DNA of 64,000 bases from Klenkia sesuvii (GCF_037083825.1 NZ_JBAPLU010000001.1:186001-250000), one strand, 5' to 3'. Positions 54,911-63,914 are shown, counted from the first letter of the stretch. The notes: generated by a model from the sequence alone, not told the origin. Made by a program: numbers and translations.

Positions 54911-56875
54911 GTGCCGGAGAACTTCGGGTACTCCGCGGCGGGTCCGCGGGAGCCCTACTCGACCGTGCAGTTCTGCCCGGCGGGCACGGACCTGTCGGTG
55001 CAGGACATCAAGGCGCACTACCAGGCCGTCGAGATGGAGGACTGGGTCGCGCTGCAGCTGGCCGCGACCAGCTGGACCAACCTGTCCACCGCGCTCGACC
55101 AGCGGGCCACCGACCTGCGCACAGCCGGGCAGGCCCTGCAGCCCGACTGGGACTCCGACGCCGCCGTCGTCTTCTTCGAACGGGTCGGGCAGACCACCTG
55201 GTCCCTCGACGAGTGGAGCTCCGCCGCCAGCCGCACCGGCACCGCCCTGGGCGTCCTCGCCGACCAGGTGCGGGAGCTCAAGGAGCACATGCGCGACCTG
55301 TTCCAGCAGTACTCCGCAGCTGCGCTGGCCGCCCAGCAGCGGGAGGAGGACGACTGGATCCCCGGCCTGGGCTTCGAGGACGTCACCAACGACTGGTGGG
55401 GCAAGGACGAGGGCGCGAAGGTGCTCCAGGAGTGGACCGCGCGCTCCCTCGCCGAGGTCATCCGCCCGCTCGACCAGGCCTACGCCGAGGCCCAGTCGGC
55501 GCTCAGCCAGGGCTCCCGGTTCGCCGGCCCGACGAACGCCGCCCGGCCCAGCGACGCGGCCTGGGGCGGTGCCCTGGGCATGCCCTCGGCCGCCCCGGCA
55601 CCGGGGGCGGCGCCCCGTGCCCCCGGCGCCCCGGGTGCCCCCGGCGGCGCGCCGTCCCCGGCTGCCCCGCCGGCGCCGGGCACGCCGCCCGGCCAGGTCG
55701 GCGGCAGCCCGACCCCGGCGCCGGTCGCCCCACCGCCGGTGGCACCCCCCGTCCCGCAGCCGGTCACCCAGCCCACCGCCCCCGTCGCCCCGGTGGCGCC
55801 CGTCGCCCCGGTCGTCCCGCCCGCGGCAACTCCCGGCGTCCGCCCGTCCGCACCCCCCGTCGCGCCGGTCACCCAGGTGACCCCGGCGTCGGCGTCGACG
55901 CGCACCGCACCCGCCGCTCCTCCGGGCACCGGGACCGTCGGCGCCGCCGCGGCCGCGTCCGCCGCCCGCGTCGCTCCCCCGCCCGGGATGCCCGCCGGGC
56001 TCGGCGGCCGCGCCGTCGCGCCCCCGCCGGGTGCCCCCGGGGCACCAGCGACCGGTCGCCCCGGCACCCCTGGTGCGCCGCCCAGCCTGCAGGGCCGCAA
56101 CGCACCCGCCGCTCCTCCCGCCGGCCGCGGCGGCACCCCGGCCGCTCCCCAGCTGCCCGGCCGCGGCGCCGGGGCTCCCCCGGCCACAGCTCCTCCGGGC
56201 ACAGCTCCTCCGGGCACAGCTCCCCCGGCCACAGGTCGCCCGGGCGCACCCGGCACCCCGGGGCACCCGACGGGTCCGGGCGCCCCCGCGTCGGGCCGGC
56301 CCGGTGCGCCCGGGTCGCCCGCGCGACCCGGTGACCCGTTGGCCGGGCGCACGGCACCCCGCTCGACCCCGCCCGGGCCGGGCGCTCCCGGCGCACCTGG
56401 GCGACCCGGTGGGCCACCGGGTCCCGGCGGCCCCGCCGGCCCGGCCGTCCCCCGCGCGCTCGGCGGCTCGCGCGTCACCGCGGGCCGTCCCGGTCCCGCG
56501 GCCGGCGGCCCCCCGGCCCCGCCCACCCCGCCGAACGGGCTCGGCGGGCGCGGCACCCGGCCCACCGCCGCGGAGTCCTCGACCAACAGCGCCGCCGCGC
56601 GCGCGGCCGTGCGCAACGGCCTGCAGGGGCGACCCGCGCCCGGTGCAGGTCCCCTCGGTGCGTCCCGGCCCGGCGCGTCCGGCACCGGCGGTCCGCCGGT
56701 CGGCCGGCCCCCGGCCCGCCGGCGCGAGGAGGAGGAGACGGTGCGGCGGCGGGAGCAGGTGGGCGACGCCGAGCTGTTCGACGTCGAGCAGGCCGGCTCC
56801 GGCGTCATCGAGCGACCCGAGGACCGGTCGGCGCCGCGCACCGCGGGGCCGGCCCTGGGCGGTGGCGGCCGGTGA
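54911..56875 (+). CDS. WXG-like secretion substrate with Pro/Gly collagen-like tail
   Basis: A 654-residue protein. The first about 200 residues are helical and WXG-like (VEMEDWVALQLAATSWTNL, PDWDSDAAVVFFERVGQTTW, LKEHMRDLFQQYSAAALA). From about residue 215 to 610 it is Pro/Ala/Gly-rich with many G-x-y triplets (GAPGTPGHPTGPG) and short repeats, and the C terminus is a charged helix (REEEETVRRREQVGDAELF). It starts with GTG 5 bases after the previous stop and overlaps eccE (GTGA), so it is in the ESX operon and likely is a wall or surface protein. Confidence 0.78.
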   Translation: MPENFGYSAAGPREPYSTVQFCPAGTDLSVQDIKAHYQAVEMEDWVALQLAATSWTNLSTALDQRATDLRTAGQALQPDWDSDAAVVFFERVGQTTWSLDEWSSAASRTGTALGVLADQVRELKEHMRDLFQQYSAAALAAQQREEDDWIPGLGFEDVTNDWWGKDEGAKVLQEWTARSLAEVIRPLDQAYAEAQSALSQGSRFAGPTNAARPSDAAWGGALGMPSAAPAPGAAPRAPGAPGAPGGAPSPAAPPAPGTPPGQVGGSPTPAPVAPPPVAPPVPQPVTQPTAPVAPVAPVAPVVPPAATPGVRPSAPPVAPVTQVTPASASTRTAPAAPPGTGTVGAAAAASAARVAPPPGMPAGLGGRAVAPPPGAPGAPATGRPGTPGAPPSLQGRNAPAAPPAGRGGTPAAPQLPGRGAGAPPATAPPGTAPPGTAPPATGRPGAPGTPGHPTGPGAPASGRPGAPGSPARPGDPLAGRTAPRSTPPGPGAPGAPGRPGGPPGPGGPAGPAVPRALGGSRVTAGRPGPAAGGPPAPPTPPNGLGGRGTRPTAAESSTNSAAARAAVRNGLQGRPAPGAGPLGASRPGASGTGGPPVGRPPARRREEEETVRRREQVGDAELFDVEQAGSGVIERPEDRSAPRTAGPALGGGGR

Positions 56876-58563
56876 GCCAGCCCCTCGGCCGGCCGACCGA
56901 CGACGCCGAGGCGCAGCCGGGCACCGCTCCCGCCACGCCACCGGACGCCCCGCCACCGGACGCCACCCCACCGGAGGCCGCGGCCCGGCCGTCGTGGGAT
57001 GCCCCGCTGCCGGCCGCCGTGGTCACCGGCCGTCCCGCCCCCGCCCCGATCCCGACGGCGACCCCGACGGCGACCCCGACGGCGGGGCCGCCCACCGCGG
57101 CCCCGGCCGCCGCGGCCCGCCGCGCCCCGCTCAGCCCGGCGGCTGCCTACGGCGCGCCGACCCCCGCCGTCCCGGTGCAGGCCTCGGCAGGGACCCAGGA
57201 CGCCGCGCAGGCCGAGGCGGCCTGGACGGCGACCGCGCTGGCCGCCGGCACCGGCACCGGACGTGCCCGCCCCGCCGTCCTGGACGACCGCACCGCCGCC
57301 GACCGGGCCGTCGACGCCCGCGACGACGAGGCGCTGGCCGCGGCCGACCCGCCGGTCCGCCCCCCGGTGGTGCAGCCGGGTCGCCCGGCGACCCCGCGCC
57401 GGCCGTGGACGGTGGCCGGGGTGCACGTGCTGCAGCTGGTGGCGCTCGAGGTGGCCGTCGTCGCCGTGGCGCTGGTGCACCGGCAGCCGTGGTGGGTGCT
57501 CGCCCCGGTCGCCGCAGGCGCGGCACTCCTGGCCGGCCTCGCCGTGGTCCGCCGCGACGGCCGCTGGGCCTGGCAGGTCGCCGGGACCCGGCTGCGCCAC
57601 CTGGCCGGTGCCCGGCGGGCGTCCGCCCCGGCGCCGGGCGCCTCCGCCGACGAGACCGCCGACGACCTCCTCGCCGCCCTGGCCGGCGGGGGGTGGGTCG
57701 ACGCCGTGACCGTCGACGACGTGTCGGCTGCCGTGCTCGACCACCCCGGCGGCGTGGCGGTCGCGGTCGAGGCGATGCCGGCCACCGAGAGCCGGTTCGC
57801 CCCCGGGGTCGTGCGCCTGCCCTCGTTGGCCGCGCTGCTGCCCGCCGGGGACGACGCCGACACCCGGCTGACCGCGCAGCTCGTCGTCCAGACGGTGCCC
57901 GCCCCCGGCCGCACCGACGCCGACGACCCGGTCGGGGTGTCGTGGCGGGAGCTGACCGGTGGCCGCCCCGTGGTGCGCCGGCGGTGCTGGATCGTGCTCC
58001 AGGTGCAGCGGGCCCCCGACCGCTCCGACCCCCTCGAGCTGCGCGCCACGCTGGTCAACGCCGTCCGGCGGGTGCAGCGCCAGGTCCGCAAGGCCGGCCT
58101 GCGCGGCCACCTGCTCGGTCCCGAGGAGGCGCGCGCCGGCCTGCTCGCGCTGGCCGGGGCCCGGGCCGACGAGGCCGGCCGCGTCGAGCTGCCCGGCGGG
58201 GGCCCCGGCGGCAGCCGTGCGCGCTGGGGGGGCTGGGTGTCGGGCGGCCGCCGGCACGTGGCGCTGCGCCTGGTCACCTGGCCCGACCTGGGCGCGCCGG
58301 CCGGCCGCTCCTGGGTGACCGCGCTCGGCGAGGCCTGCCCGGTCCCCTCCGTGGTGGCGGTGGCGGCGCGGCGCACCCCCGACGGCGAGCTCGACGTCGA
58401 GGGCACGGTGCGCCTCGTGCTCGGCGCCGAGGAGCCGGAGGGCTCGGCGGTCGACGACGTCCGCGGCGCCGCCGCCGCGCTGGGCGCGCGCCTGCGCCGG
58501 GCCGACGGCGAGCACCGGGTCGCGGTGGCGAGCACCCTGGCGCTGGGCGGGTTCCTCCGGTGA
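56872..58563 (+). CDS. eccE: Type VII secretion protein EccE
   Basis: A 563-residue protein. An unusual 175-residue Pro/Ala/Thr-rich N terminus (PTATPTATPTA repeat near 57050) precedes two membrane helices (VHVLQLVALEVAVVAVALVH, LAPVAAGAALLAGLAVVRR) and a C-terminal domain matching EccE (WQVAGTRLRHLAGARR, LRATLVNAVRRVQRQVRKAG). EccE sits at the rim of the ESX complex. It overlaps both neighbours by 4 bases. The N-terminal extension may be cytoplasmic and is not typical. Confidence 0.85.
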   Translation: MSQPLGRPTDDAEAQPGTAPATPPDAPPPDATPPEAAARPSWDAPLPAAVVTGRPAPAPIPTATPTATPTAGPPTAAPAAAARRAPLSPAAAYGAPTPAVPVQASAGTQDAAQAEAAWTATALAAGTGTGRARPAVLDDRTAADRAVDARDDEALAAADPPVRPPVVQPGRPATPRRPWTVAGVHVLQLVALEVAVVAVALVHRQPWWVLAPVAAGAALLAGLAVVRRDGRWAWQVAGTRLRHLAGARRASAPAPGASADETADDLLAALAGGGWVDAVTVDDVSAAVLDHPGGVAVAVEAMPATESRFAPGVVRLPSLAALLPAGDDADTRLTAQLVVQTVPAPGRTDADDPVGVSWRELTGGRPVVRRRCWIVLQVQRAPDRSDPLELRATLVNAVRRVQRQVRKAGLRGHLLGPEEARAGLLALAGARADEAGRVELPGGGPGGSRARWGGWVSGGRRHVALRLVTWPDLGAPAGRSWVTALGEACPVPSVVAVAARRTPDGELDVEGTVRLVLGAEEPEGSAVDDVRGAAAALGARLRRADGEHRVAVASTLALGGFLR

Positions 58564-59258
58564 ACGCCGTCCCGGGCTCCGCCGTCGCGGGCTCCGCCCT
58601 CCCGCCGGCCCGCACCGACCCGGCCACCCTGGACGTCCTCGAGGTGGCCGCGGGCGGCGGCGGTGTGCTGCTGGGCCCCGACCTGGCCGGTGAACCGGTG
58701 CACCTGGACCTGTTCCGCCCCGAGCCGCTGGCCGTCGTCCTGGTCGCGCCGGTCGGGTTGGCGCTGGTGCTCGCGCTCCGGTCGCTGGCGGTGGGCGCCG
58801 AGGTCGTCGTCGAGACGTCGCGGCCGGCCGGTTGGTCGGCCGCCGGGTCGCTCGCCACGTCGCGGTCGTCGTCCTTCGTGGTCACCGAGCGGGCCGGCAC
58901 CCAACCGGCCGGCACGCTGCCGGTCCCCCGGTTGCTGGTCGTCGACGGCGAGTCCGGTGCCGCCGACGCGCACCGGGTGGGGGCGTGGTCGGCGCAGGTG
59001 ACCGTGGCCGAGACGGCTGGGCGGTGGAACACCGCGGGCCTGGGCTCGGCCGACCTCGTGGTGGTGCAGGGCCTGCCCCTGTCCCAGGCCGCGGTCGTCG
59101 GGCGCGCCCTGGGGCTGGCCGACGGCGAGGCCGTGCTCGGTGGCCGGGCCGACGACGTGGTCACGCTCGTCGGCCGCGGCGAGGTGCGGCACGCGCAGGT
59201 GCGCCCGACGTCGGTGGAGCGCTGGCTGCTGGGGGCGGCGGCCGAGCGCCGCGGCTGA
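58560..59258 (+). CDS. Hypothetical type VII-associated protein
   Basis: A 232-residue protein of unknown function, last gene of the plus-strand eccC operon. It has an alpha/beta look with EPLAVVLVAPVGLALVLALR and RLLVVDGESGAADAHRVG, but no P-loop. No signal peptide is evident. It overlaps eccE by GTGA. It could be a cytoplasmic regulator or partner of the channel; nothing more can be said. Confidence 0.65.
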   Translation: MNAVPGSAVAGSALPPARTDPATLDVLEVAAGGGGVLLGPDLAGEPVHLDLFRPEPLAVVLVAPVGLALVLALRSLAVGAEVVVETSRPAGWSAAGSLATSRSSSFVVTERAGTQPAGTLPVPRLLVVDGESGAADAHRVGAWSAQVTVAETAGRWNTAGLGSADLVVVQGLPLSQAAVVGRALGLADGEAVLGGRADDVVTLVGRGEVRHAQVRPTSVERWLLGAAAERRG

Positions 59259-59264
59259 CCCCGG

Positions 59265-59654
59265 TCAGTCCACCCGCAGCTGGTCCTCGCGCAGACCCCT
59301 GAGCTCCTCGCGCGGCACCCACCGCCGGTGCACCCCCCGGGCGACCCGCTCGAACCCGGCCGCGCGCGCCTCCAGCACCGACCCGCCGGCGAACTCCAGC
59401 AGGACGTCGTCCGGGCGCCCGTCGACCAGGAGCACGTCGTGGCCCCGCCAGGTGCCCACCTGCCGCACCAGCACGACGGCGGCGCACTCGGCGGCGGGCA
59501 CCTCGTGCACCCACGGGCCGTCGTCGGTGAGGGCGGTGAAGCCCTCCTGCGGTCGGTCGGCGACCAGCCACACCCAGAGCCCGTCGCCGCGCTGCTCGGG
59601 GGCGGCCCGCCACTCCTCGCCGCGCCACCGGGCGCGGTACCCCGCCGTCCTCAC
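59265..59654 (-). CDS. WRG-family immunity-like protein, partner of the SseB protein
   Basis: A 129-residue protein. It has the WRG-family pattern: YRARWRGEEWRAAPEQRGDG at the start, an HEVPAAECAAVVLVRQVGTW segment, then WRGHDVLLVDGRP and a final RWVPREELRGLREDQ. It resembles the immunity-like proteins at 38038, 38491 and 39715. It overlaps the preceding SseB gene by GTGA, and that gene ends in a domain like the toxin at 38881. So it is probably the cognate immunity protein. Confidence 0.72.
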   Translation of the reverse strand: MRTAGYRARWRGEEWRAAPEQRGDGLWVWLVADRPQEGFTALTDDGPWVHEVPAAECAAVVLVRQVGTWRGHDVLLVDGRPDDVLLEFAGGSVLEARAAGFERVARGVHRRWVPREELRGLREDQLRVD

Positions 59655-60550
59655 GACCCGTCCCCGCCCGGCTCGACCACCAGCACCCAGGTCTCGCGCA
59701 GGCCGTCCCACACGGCCCGGCGCCGCTCGGTGCCGTCGGGCTCGAGCTCGAACATCTGCGCCCCGTGCGGGAGCAGCAGACCGTGCACGCGGTACTCGCG
59801 CACCAGGGAGTCGGGTGCGGCGAAGCCGGTGCCGGTGAACGGCGGCTCCTCGACCACCCAGCCGGCCACGGCGTCGCGCCGCTCGGGATCGGTGCCGCCC
59901 AGCGGCGTGCGGTAGAGCTCGCGGCCCACGACGGCCCAGCGCAGCAGCGTGACCGAGCCGGTGGCCGACAGCAGCTCGTCGGTCTCGTGGCCGCGGCCGA
60001 CCGCCTCGACCACCGCCGTCGGTGCGCCCAGGTGGGCGGTGTCGCGGGCGTGGTGCACGTAACCGGACACCCGGCCCTCGTCGGCGGCCAGCCGACCGGC
60101 GACGTCGGCGGGCGAGAGCACCTGCTGCACCACGGGCGGCAGCCGGTCGGGCTCGGCCTGGGCGTCCTGCACCAGGGTGGGGGCGGCCAGCCGGGCCACC
60201 GTGCCGGACTCGAGGAAGAAGGGGTGCTCGGCGCCGGGGTCGACGGCCAGCCCCCACCGGGTGTCGGGCCACCCGGCGGCCAGCTCGGCGAAGGACACCG
60301 CCCGGCAGTGGGTCGCCTGCCCGCCGGTGAGCTGCTGCATGCGGGCCACCGACGTGTACGCCAGCACCCAGGTGCGGCCCTCGGCGTCGGCGGTGGGCCA
60401 GGCGGGGTCCTCGGTGCCGGCGTGGGCGGCGGCGGTGAGGGGCAGCGCCAGCTCGGCGGTGCGCAGCAGGGCCAGGCACCCGGCGGTGTCCCCGGCGGCG
60501 GCCGCGGCCTCCAGCGCTGCCCCGAACACGTCGTCCGGGCGGTCGCTCAC
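59651..60550 (-). CDS. SseB-domain protein with toxin-like C terminus
   Basis: A 299-residue protein. Residues about 30-130 are an SseB-like domain (WVLAYTSVARMQQLTGGQ, DTRWGLAVDPGAEHPFFLES). The C-terminal 150 residues (VSGYVHHARDTAHLG, EEPPFTGTGFAAPDSLV, LLLPHGAQMFELEPDGTERR) resemble the toxin domain at 38881-39714 of the giant frame. It is followed by a WRG-family immunity-like gene. Start GTG 60550. No signal peptide; if it is exported it may need a partner. Alternatively it is a housekeeping relative of that toxin. Confidence 0.72.
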   Translation of the reverse strand: MSDRPDDVFGAALEAAAAAGDTAGCLALLRTAELALPLTAAAHAGTEDPAWPTADAEGRTWVLAYTSVARMQQLTGGQATHCRAVSFAELAAGWPDTRWGLAVDPGAEHPFFLESGTVARLAAPTLVQDAQAEPDRLPPVVQQVLSPADVAGRLAADEGRVSGYVHHARDTAHLGAPTAVVEAVGRGHETDELLSATGSVTLLRWAVVGRELYRTPLGGTDPERRDAVAGWVVEEPPFTGTGFAAPDSLVREYRVHGLLLPHGAQMFELEPDGTERRRAVWDGLRETWVLVVEPGGDGS

Positions 60551-60618
60551 CTCCCCGAGCCTAGGGCCGACCGGCGCACTAGGGTCGACGAGGGCCGACG
60601 ACAGGAGCTGACCCGACC

Positions 60619-62292
60619 GTGAGCGGCACGCTGCAGGTGGACCCCGGCCGCCCGGGCGCCTACCCCACGATCGGCGAGGCACTGCTCGACGCCGCACCGG
60701 GCGCCACGGTCGTGGTCGCCGCGGGCAGCTACGACGAGGGGCTCGACGTCCGCGGTCGTGACGTCACCCTCACCACCGCCGGGGACGGGGACGCCGAGGT
60801 CCGCGTCGGCGGCTCGTCCTACGAGCCCACCCTGCGCGTCCGCGGGTGCACCGTGACCGTGCGCGGGCTCACCCTGGTCGGCACGCAGGCGCACGTGGTG
60901 GACGGCGAGGACTGCCGGCTCGTGCTGCGCGACTGCACGGTCGAGGCCGGGTACGGGGCCGGCGTCCGGGTGACCGACCGCAGCACCCTCGAGCTGGCCG
61001 ACTGCACCATCACGGGCGCCCAGCAGGGCCTCGTGGTCGAGGACTCCGGGGGCACGCTGGAGCGGGTGACGGTGTCGGCGAGCGCCGACGACGCGGTGGT
61101 GGTGCGCCTGGGCGCGGACCCGGTGCTGCGCGACTGCGTCGTCCGCGACGCCGGGGCGCGGGGCGTCTACGTCTACTCCTCGGCGCGCCCGGTGCTCGAG
61201 GGGTGCGAGGTCGAGGCCACCGGCGGACCCGGCGTCGTCGTCGCCCAGGGCGCCTCGGCGACGCTGCAGCGCTGCGCGGTGCGCCGCACCGGCGGCCCGG
61301 GCGTCGAGTTCGCCGCCGGCACGTCGGGGCGCGTGGAGGCCTGCCGCACCGAGGACACCTCCGCACCGGGGGTGTCGGTGGCCGACGGGGCCGACGTGTC
61401 GGTGGCCGAGGCGCCGGCCGCGGCGACCGTGGGCGTGGGCAGCTCGCCCAGCGCCAAGGGCGACCCCGAGCGGGTCGAGGAGCTGCTGGCCGAGCTCGAC
61501 GCGATGGTGGGCCTGGCCGGGGTCAAGGCCGAGGTGCGCTCCATCATCGACGAGATCCAGGTGAACGAGTGGCGCCGGGCCGCGGGCCTGGCGGTCGGCG
61601 GCGCGAGCCACCACCTGGTGTTCGCCGGGGCGCCGGGCACCGGCAAGACCACCGTGGGCCGCATCTACGGCCAGCTGCTGGCCGCCCTCGGCGCGCTCCC
61701 CGGCGGGCCGCTGAAGGAGGTCTCGCGGCGCGACCTGGTCGGCCAGTACATCGGGCACACGGCGGAGAAGACCGCCGCGGTGTTCGACGAGGCGGCCGGC
61801 GGCGTGGTGTTCCTCGACGAGGCCTACACGTTGACCCGGCAGGCCGGCGGGGGCGGCAACGACTTCGGCCAGGAGGCCGTCGACATGATCGTCAAGCTCA
61901 TGGAGGACCGCCGCGACACGTTGGCCGTGATCGCCGCCGGCTACACCGCGGAGATGGTGCAGTTCCTCGACGCCAACCCGGGGCTCGCCTCGCGCTTCGT
62001 CAAGACGGTGGAGTTCGAGAACTACGGGCCCGAGGAGCTCGCGCTCATCATCACCCGCATGATCACCACCGGTGACTACCTGCTGGGGCCGCAGGCCGGG
62101 GCCATGCTGCGGCTGCACTTCGAGACCGTGCCGCGCGGTGCCGACTTCGGCAACGCCCGCGAGGCCCGCAAGCTGTTCGAGAAGCTGCGCAAGGTGCAGT
62201 CGCAGCGGCTGCGCCTGGCCGGCCGCCAGCCCACCCTCGAGGAGCTGCAGACCCTCACCGTCGACGACGTGCGGGTCGCCGTCGCCGAGTGA
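60619..62292 (+). CDS. Beta-helix and CbxX-type AAA+ protein, EccA-like
   Basis: A 557-residue protein. Residues 1-275 form a right-handed beta helix (repeat phrases such as TVTVRGLTLVGTQAHVVDGE, LELADCTITGAQQGLVVEDS, PVLEGCEVEATGGPGVVVAQ). Residues about 285-557 are an AAA+ domain of the CbxX/EccA type: MVGLAGVKAEVRSIIDEI, Walker A GAPGTGKT (337), Walker B GGVVFLDEAYTL (about 395), NPGLASRFVKTVEFENY as arginine-finger region. In ESX systems EccA has a TPR N domain; here a beta helix replaces it. GTG start after an AGGAG-like site. It would act as a cytosolic chaperone for ESX substrates. Confidence 0.85.
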   Translation: MSGTLQVDPGRPGAYPTIGEALLDAAPGATVVVAAGSYDEGLDVRGRDVTLTTAGDGDAEVRVGGSSYEPTLRVRGCTVTVRGLTLVGTQAHVVDGEDCRLVLRDCTVEAGYGAGVRVTDRSTLELADCTITGAQQGLVVEDSGGTLERVTVSASADDAVVVRLGADPVLRDCVVRDAGARGVYVYSSARPVLEGCEVEATGGPGVVVAQGASATLQRCAVRRTGGPGVEFAAGTSGRVEACRTEDTSAPGVSVADGADVSVAEAPAAATVGVGSSPSAKGDPERVEELLAELDAMVGLAGVKAEVRSIIDEIQVNEWRRAAGLAVGGASHHLVFAGAPGTGKTTVGRIYGQLLAALGALPGGPLKEVSRRDLVGQYIGHTAEKTAAVFDEAAGGVVFLDEAYTLTRQAGGGGNDFGQEAVDMIVKLMEDRRDTLAVIAAGYTAEMVQFLDANPGLASRFVKTVEFENYGPEELALIITRMITTGDYLLGPQAGAMLRLHFETVPRGADFGNAREARKLFEKLRKVQSQRLRLAGRQPTLEELQTLTVDDVRVAVAE

Positions 62293-62295
62293 CCG

Positions 62296-62973
62296 TCACG
62301 GCACGCGGTAACCGCGGAACACCACCGTCCGCCGCTCGGTGAACCCGAGCCGCCGGTAGAGCGCCCGGGCCGCGGTGTTGCCCTCGACCACGTGCAGGAA
62401 CGCCTGGTCACCGCGGGCTGCGGTGCGCCGCACCAGGTCGTGCACCAGCACCCCGGCCAACCCCTGCCCCCGCGCCTCGTCGGCGGTGCAGACGGCGCTG
62501 ATCTCGGTCCAGCCGGGCGGGCGCAGCCGCTGCCCGGCCATCGCGACCAGCCGGCCGCCCCGCCGCACCCCGACGAAGGTGCCCAGCTCCCCGGTGCGGG
62601 CGAAGAACGGCCCCGGGCGGGTGCGGGTGGCCAGGTCCAGCATCTCGGCGGCGTCGGCCGGACCCAGCTCGACCACGCGCGGGTCGGGGTCGCCCCCGGC
62701 CGGCGGGGCGACCAGCTGCCGGCCCTCGAGCTCGAACAACCGGGCCCAGGTCGGCGGGGGCGCGGCGGCGGCGATGAACAGCTCGGCCACGGTGCCCGGG
62801 CCCAGCAGCTGCGCCAGGTCGGCCCAGTCCTGCGGGGTCGGGTCGGCGGGGACGGCGGAGAACACCGCGACGTCGTCGGGGTAGGTGGCCATGCGTCCCC
62901 GCCGGCGCGCGAGCGCGGCGTGCGCCCCGGTCAGCGACGCCCCGACCGGGTCGTCCAGGACGAGGTCCTTCAT
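62296..62973 (-). CDS. GNAT-family acetyltransferase
   Basis: A 225-residue protein with a C-terminal GNAT domain. The acetyl-CoA loop is CTADEARGQGLAGVLVHDLV, followed by FLHVVEGNTAARALYRRLGF and TERRTVVFRGYRV. The N-terminal about 95 residues form an additional GNAT-like half. The start ATG 62973 overlaps the previous gene (ATGA), so it is coupled to the MinD-like gene. The substrate is unknown; it ends 4 bases from the stop of the convergent AAA+ gene. Confidence 0.85.
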   Translation of the reverse strand: MKDLVLDDPVGASLTGAHAALARRRGRMATYPDDVAVFSAVPADPTPQDWADLAQLLGPGTVAELFIAAAAPPPTWARLFELEGRQLVAPPAGGDPDPRVVELGPADAAEMLDLATRTRPGPFFARTGELGTFVGVRRGGRLVAMAGQRLRPPGWTEISAVCTADEARGQGLAGVLVHDLVRRTAARGDQAFLHVVEGNTAARALYRRLGFTERRTVVFRGYRVP

Positions 62974-63914
62974 GGGGTGGCGAGGGCGGCACCCAGGGCC
63001 GAGGCGGCCAGCCGGACGGCGGCCGCCCGGGTGCGGGGCTCCAGCAGCTCCAGCCGCAACTGGCTGCCGGTGGCCAGGTGCCGGTCGGCGGGCACGGTCA
63101 GGAAGTCCCCGGCCTGGCCGGCGAAGCGGTTGCGGACCTCGGCCACGTCGATCGCGGCGCCCGCCGCGGGCACGTTGGTGACCGCGACGACGCTGCGGTC
63201 GGCCAGGGCCTCGTAGCCGCTGGTGCGCAGCCAGCGGAGCACGTTGTGCGCGGCGAGCACGCCGTCGACGCTGGGCGAGGTGGCCAGCACGAGGCTGTGG
63301 CAGCCGCTGACGACGCGACGCATGAGCGGGGTGGCCAGGCCCGCGCCGCAGTCGGTCACCATGACGGCGAAGTGCCGGAAGACCGCGTTCATCGCCTGCA
63401 CGTACACCTCCTCGGTGAGCGCGGCGCTCTGCTCGGGGTCGCGCCCGCTGGGCAGCACCCAGGCGCCGTCGGCGGAGCGCGCCAACGCCCCCGCGAGCAC
63501 CTCGAACCGGCCGGGGTCACCGGCGGCGGCGAGCTCGTGCACCGAGGCCTGCAGCGGGACGCCGGTGCGCAGCGCCAGCGACCCGAAGGTGGTGTCGGTG
63601 TCGAACAGCAGCACCGGGTCCTGGCGGTGCCGGGCGACCGTGCTGGCCAGCAGCACCGACAGGGTGGTCTTGCCGACCCCGCCCTTCAGCGCGATGACCC
63701 CGATGCGGCGGGGTGAGGGGACGGGGGTGCCCAGGTAGCTCGACCAGGCGGCGAGGTCGGCGGCCGACGGCGTCGGCTCGCCCTCGGCCAGCCCGCGGCC
63801 GAACAGCCGTCGGCGGGGGGCCGGGCGGGCGGCGTCGAGCCCGGCCACCCCGGGGTCGAGGTGCGGTGCGGAGTGCTGGCCGGAGTACGGGAGCGGGGGG
63901 TACGGCGAGCTCAC
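62970..63914 (-). CDS. MinD/ParA-like ATPase of the type VII locus
   Basis: A 314-residue P-loop ATPase. After a Pro-rich N terminus comes the deviant Walker A motif ALKGGVGKTTLSVLLASTVA, followed by LLFDTDTTFGSLALRTGVP, VMVTDCGAGLATPLMRRVVS and LVLATSPSVDGVLAAHNVLR. Similar ESX-linked ATPases (EspI-like) are known in Mycobacterium and may link secretion to nucleotide state. GTG 63914 is preferred: a GAGGAG is 11 bases upstream, whereas an earlier GTG (63947) has no such site. The rest of the window (63915-64000) has no gene. Confidence 0.8.
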   Translation of the reverse strand: MSSPYPPLPYSGQHSAPHLDPGVAGLDAARPAPRRRLFGRGLAEGEPTPSAADLAAWSSYLGTPVPSPRRIGVIALKGGVGKTTLSVLLASTVARHRQDPVLLFDTDTTFGSLALRTGVPLQASVHELAAAGDPGRFEVLAGALARSADGAWVLPSGRDPEQSAALTEEVYVQAMNAVFRHFAVMVTDCGAGLATPLMRRVVSGCHSLVLATSPSVDGVLAAHNVLRWLRTSGYEALADRSVVAVTNVPAAGAAIDVAEVRNRFAGQAGDFLTVPADRHLATGSQLRLELLEPRTRAAAVRLAASALGAALATP

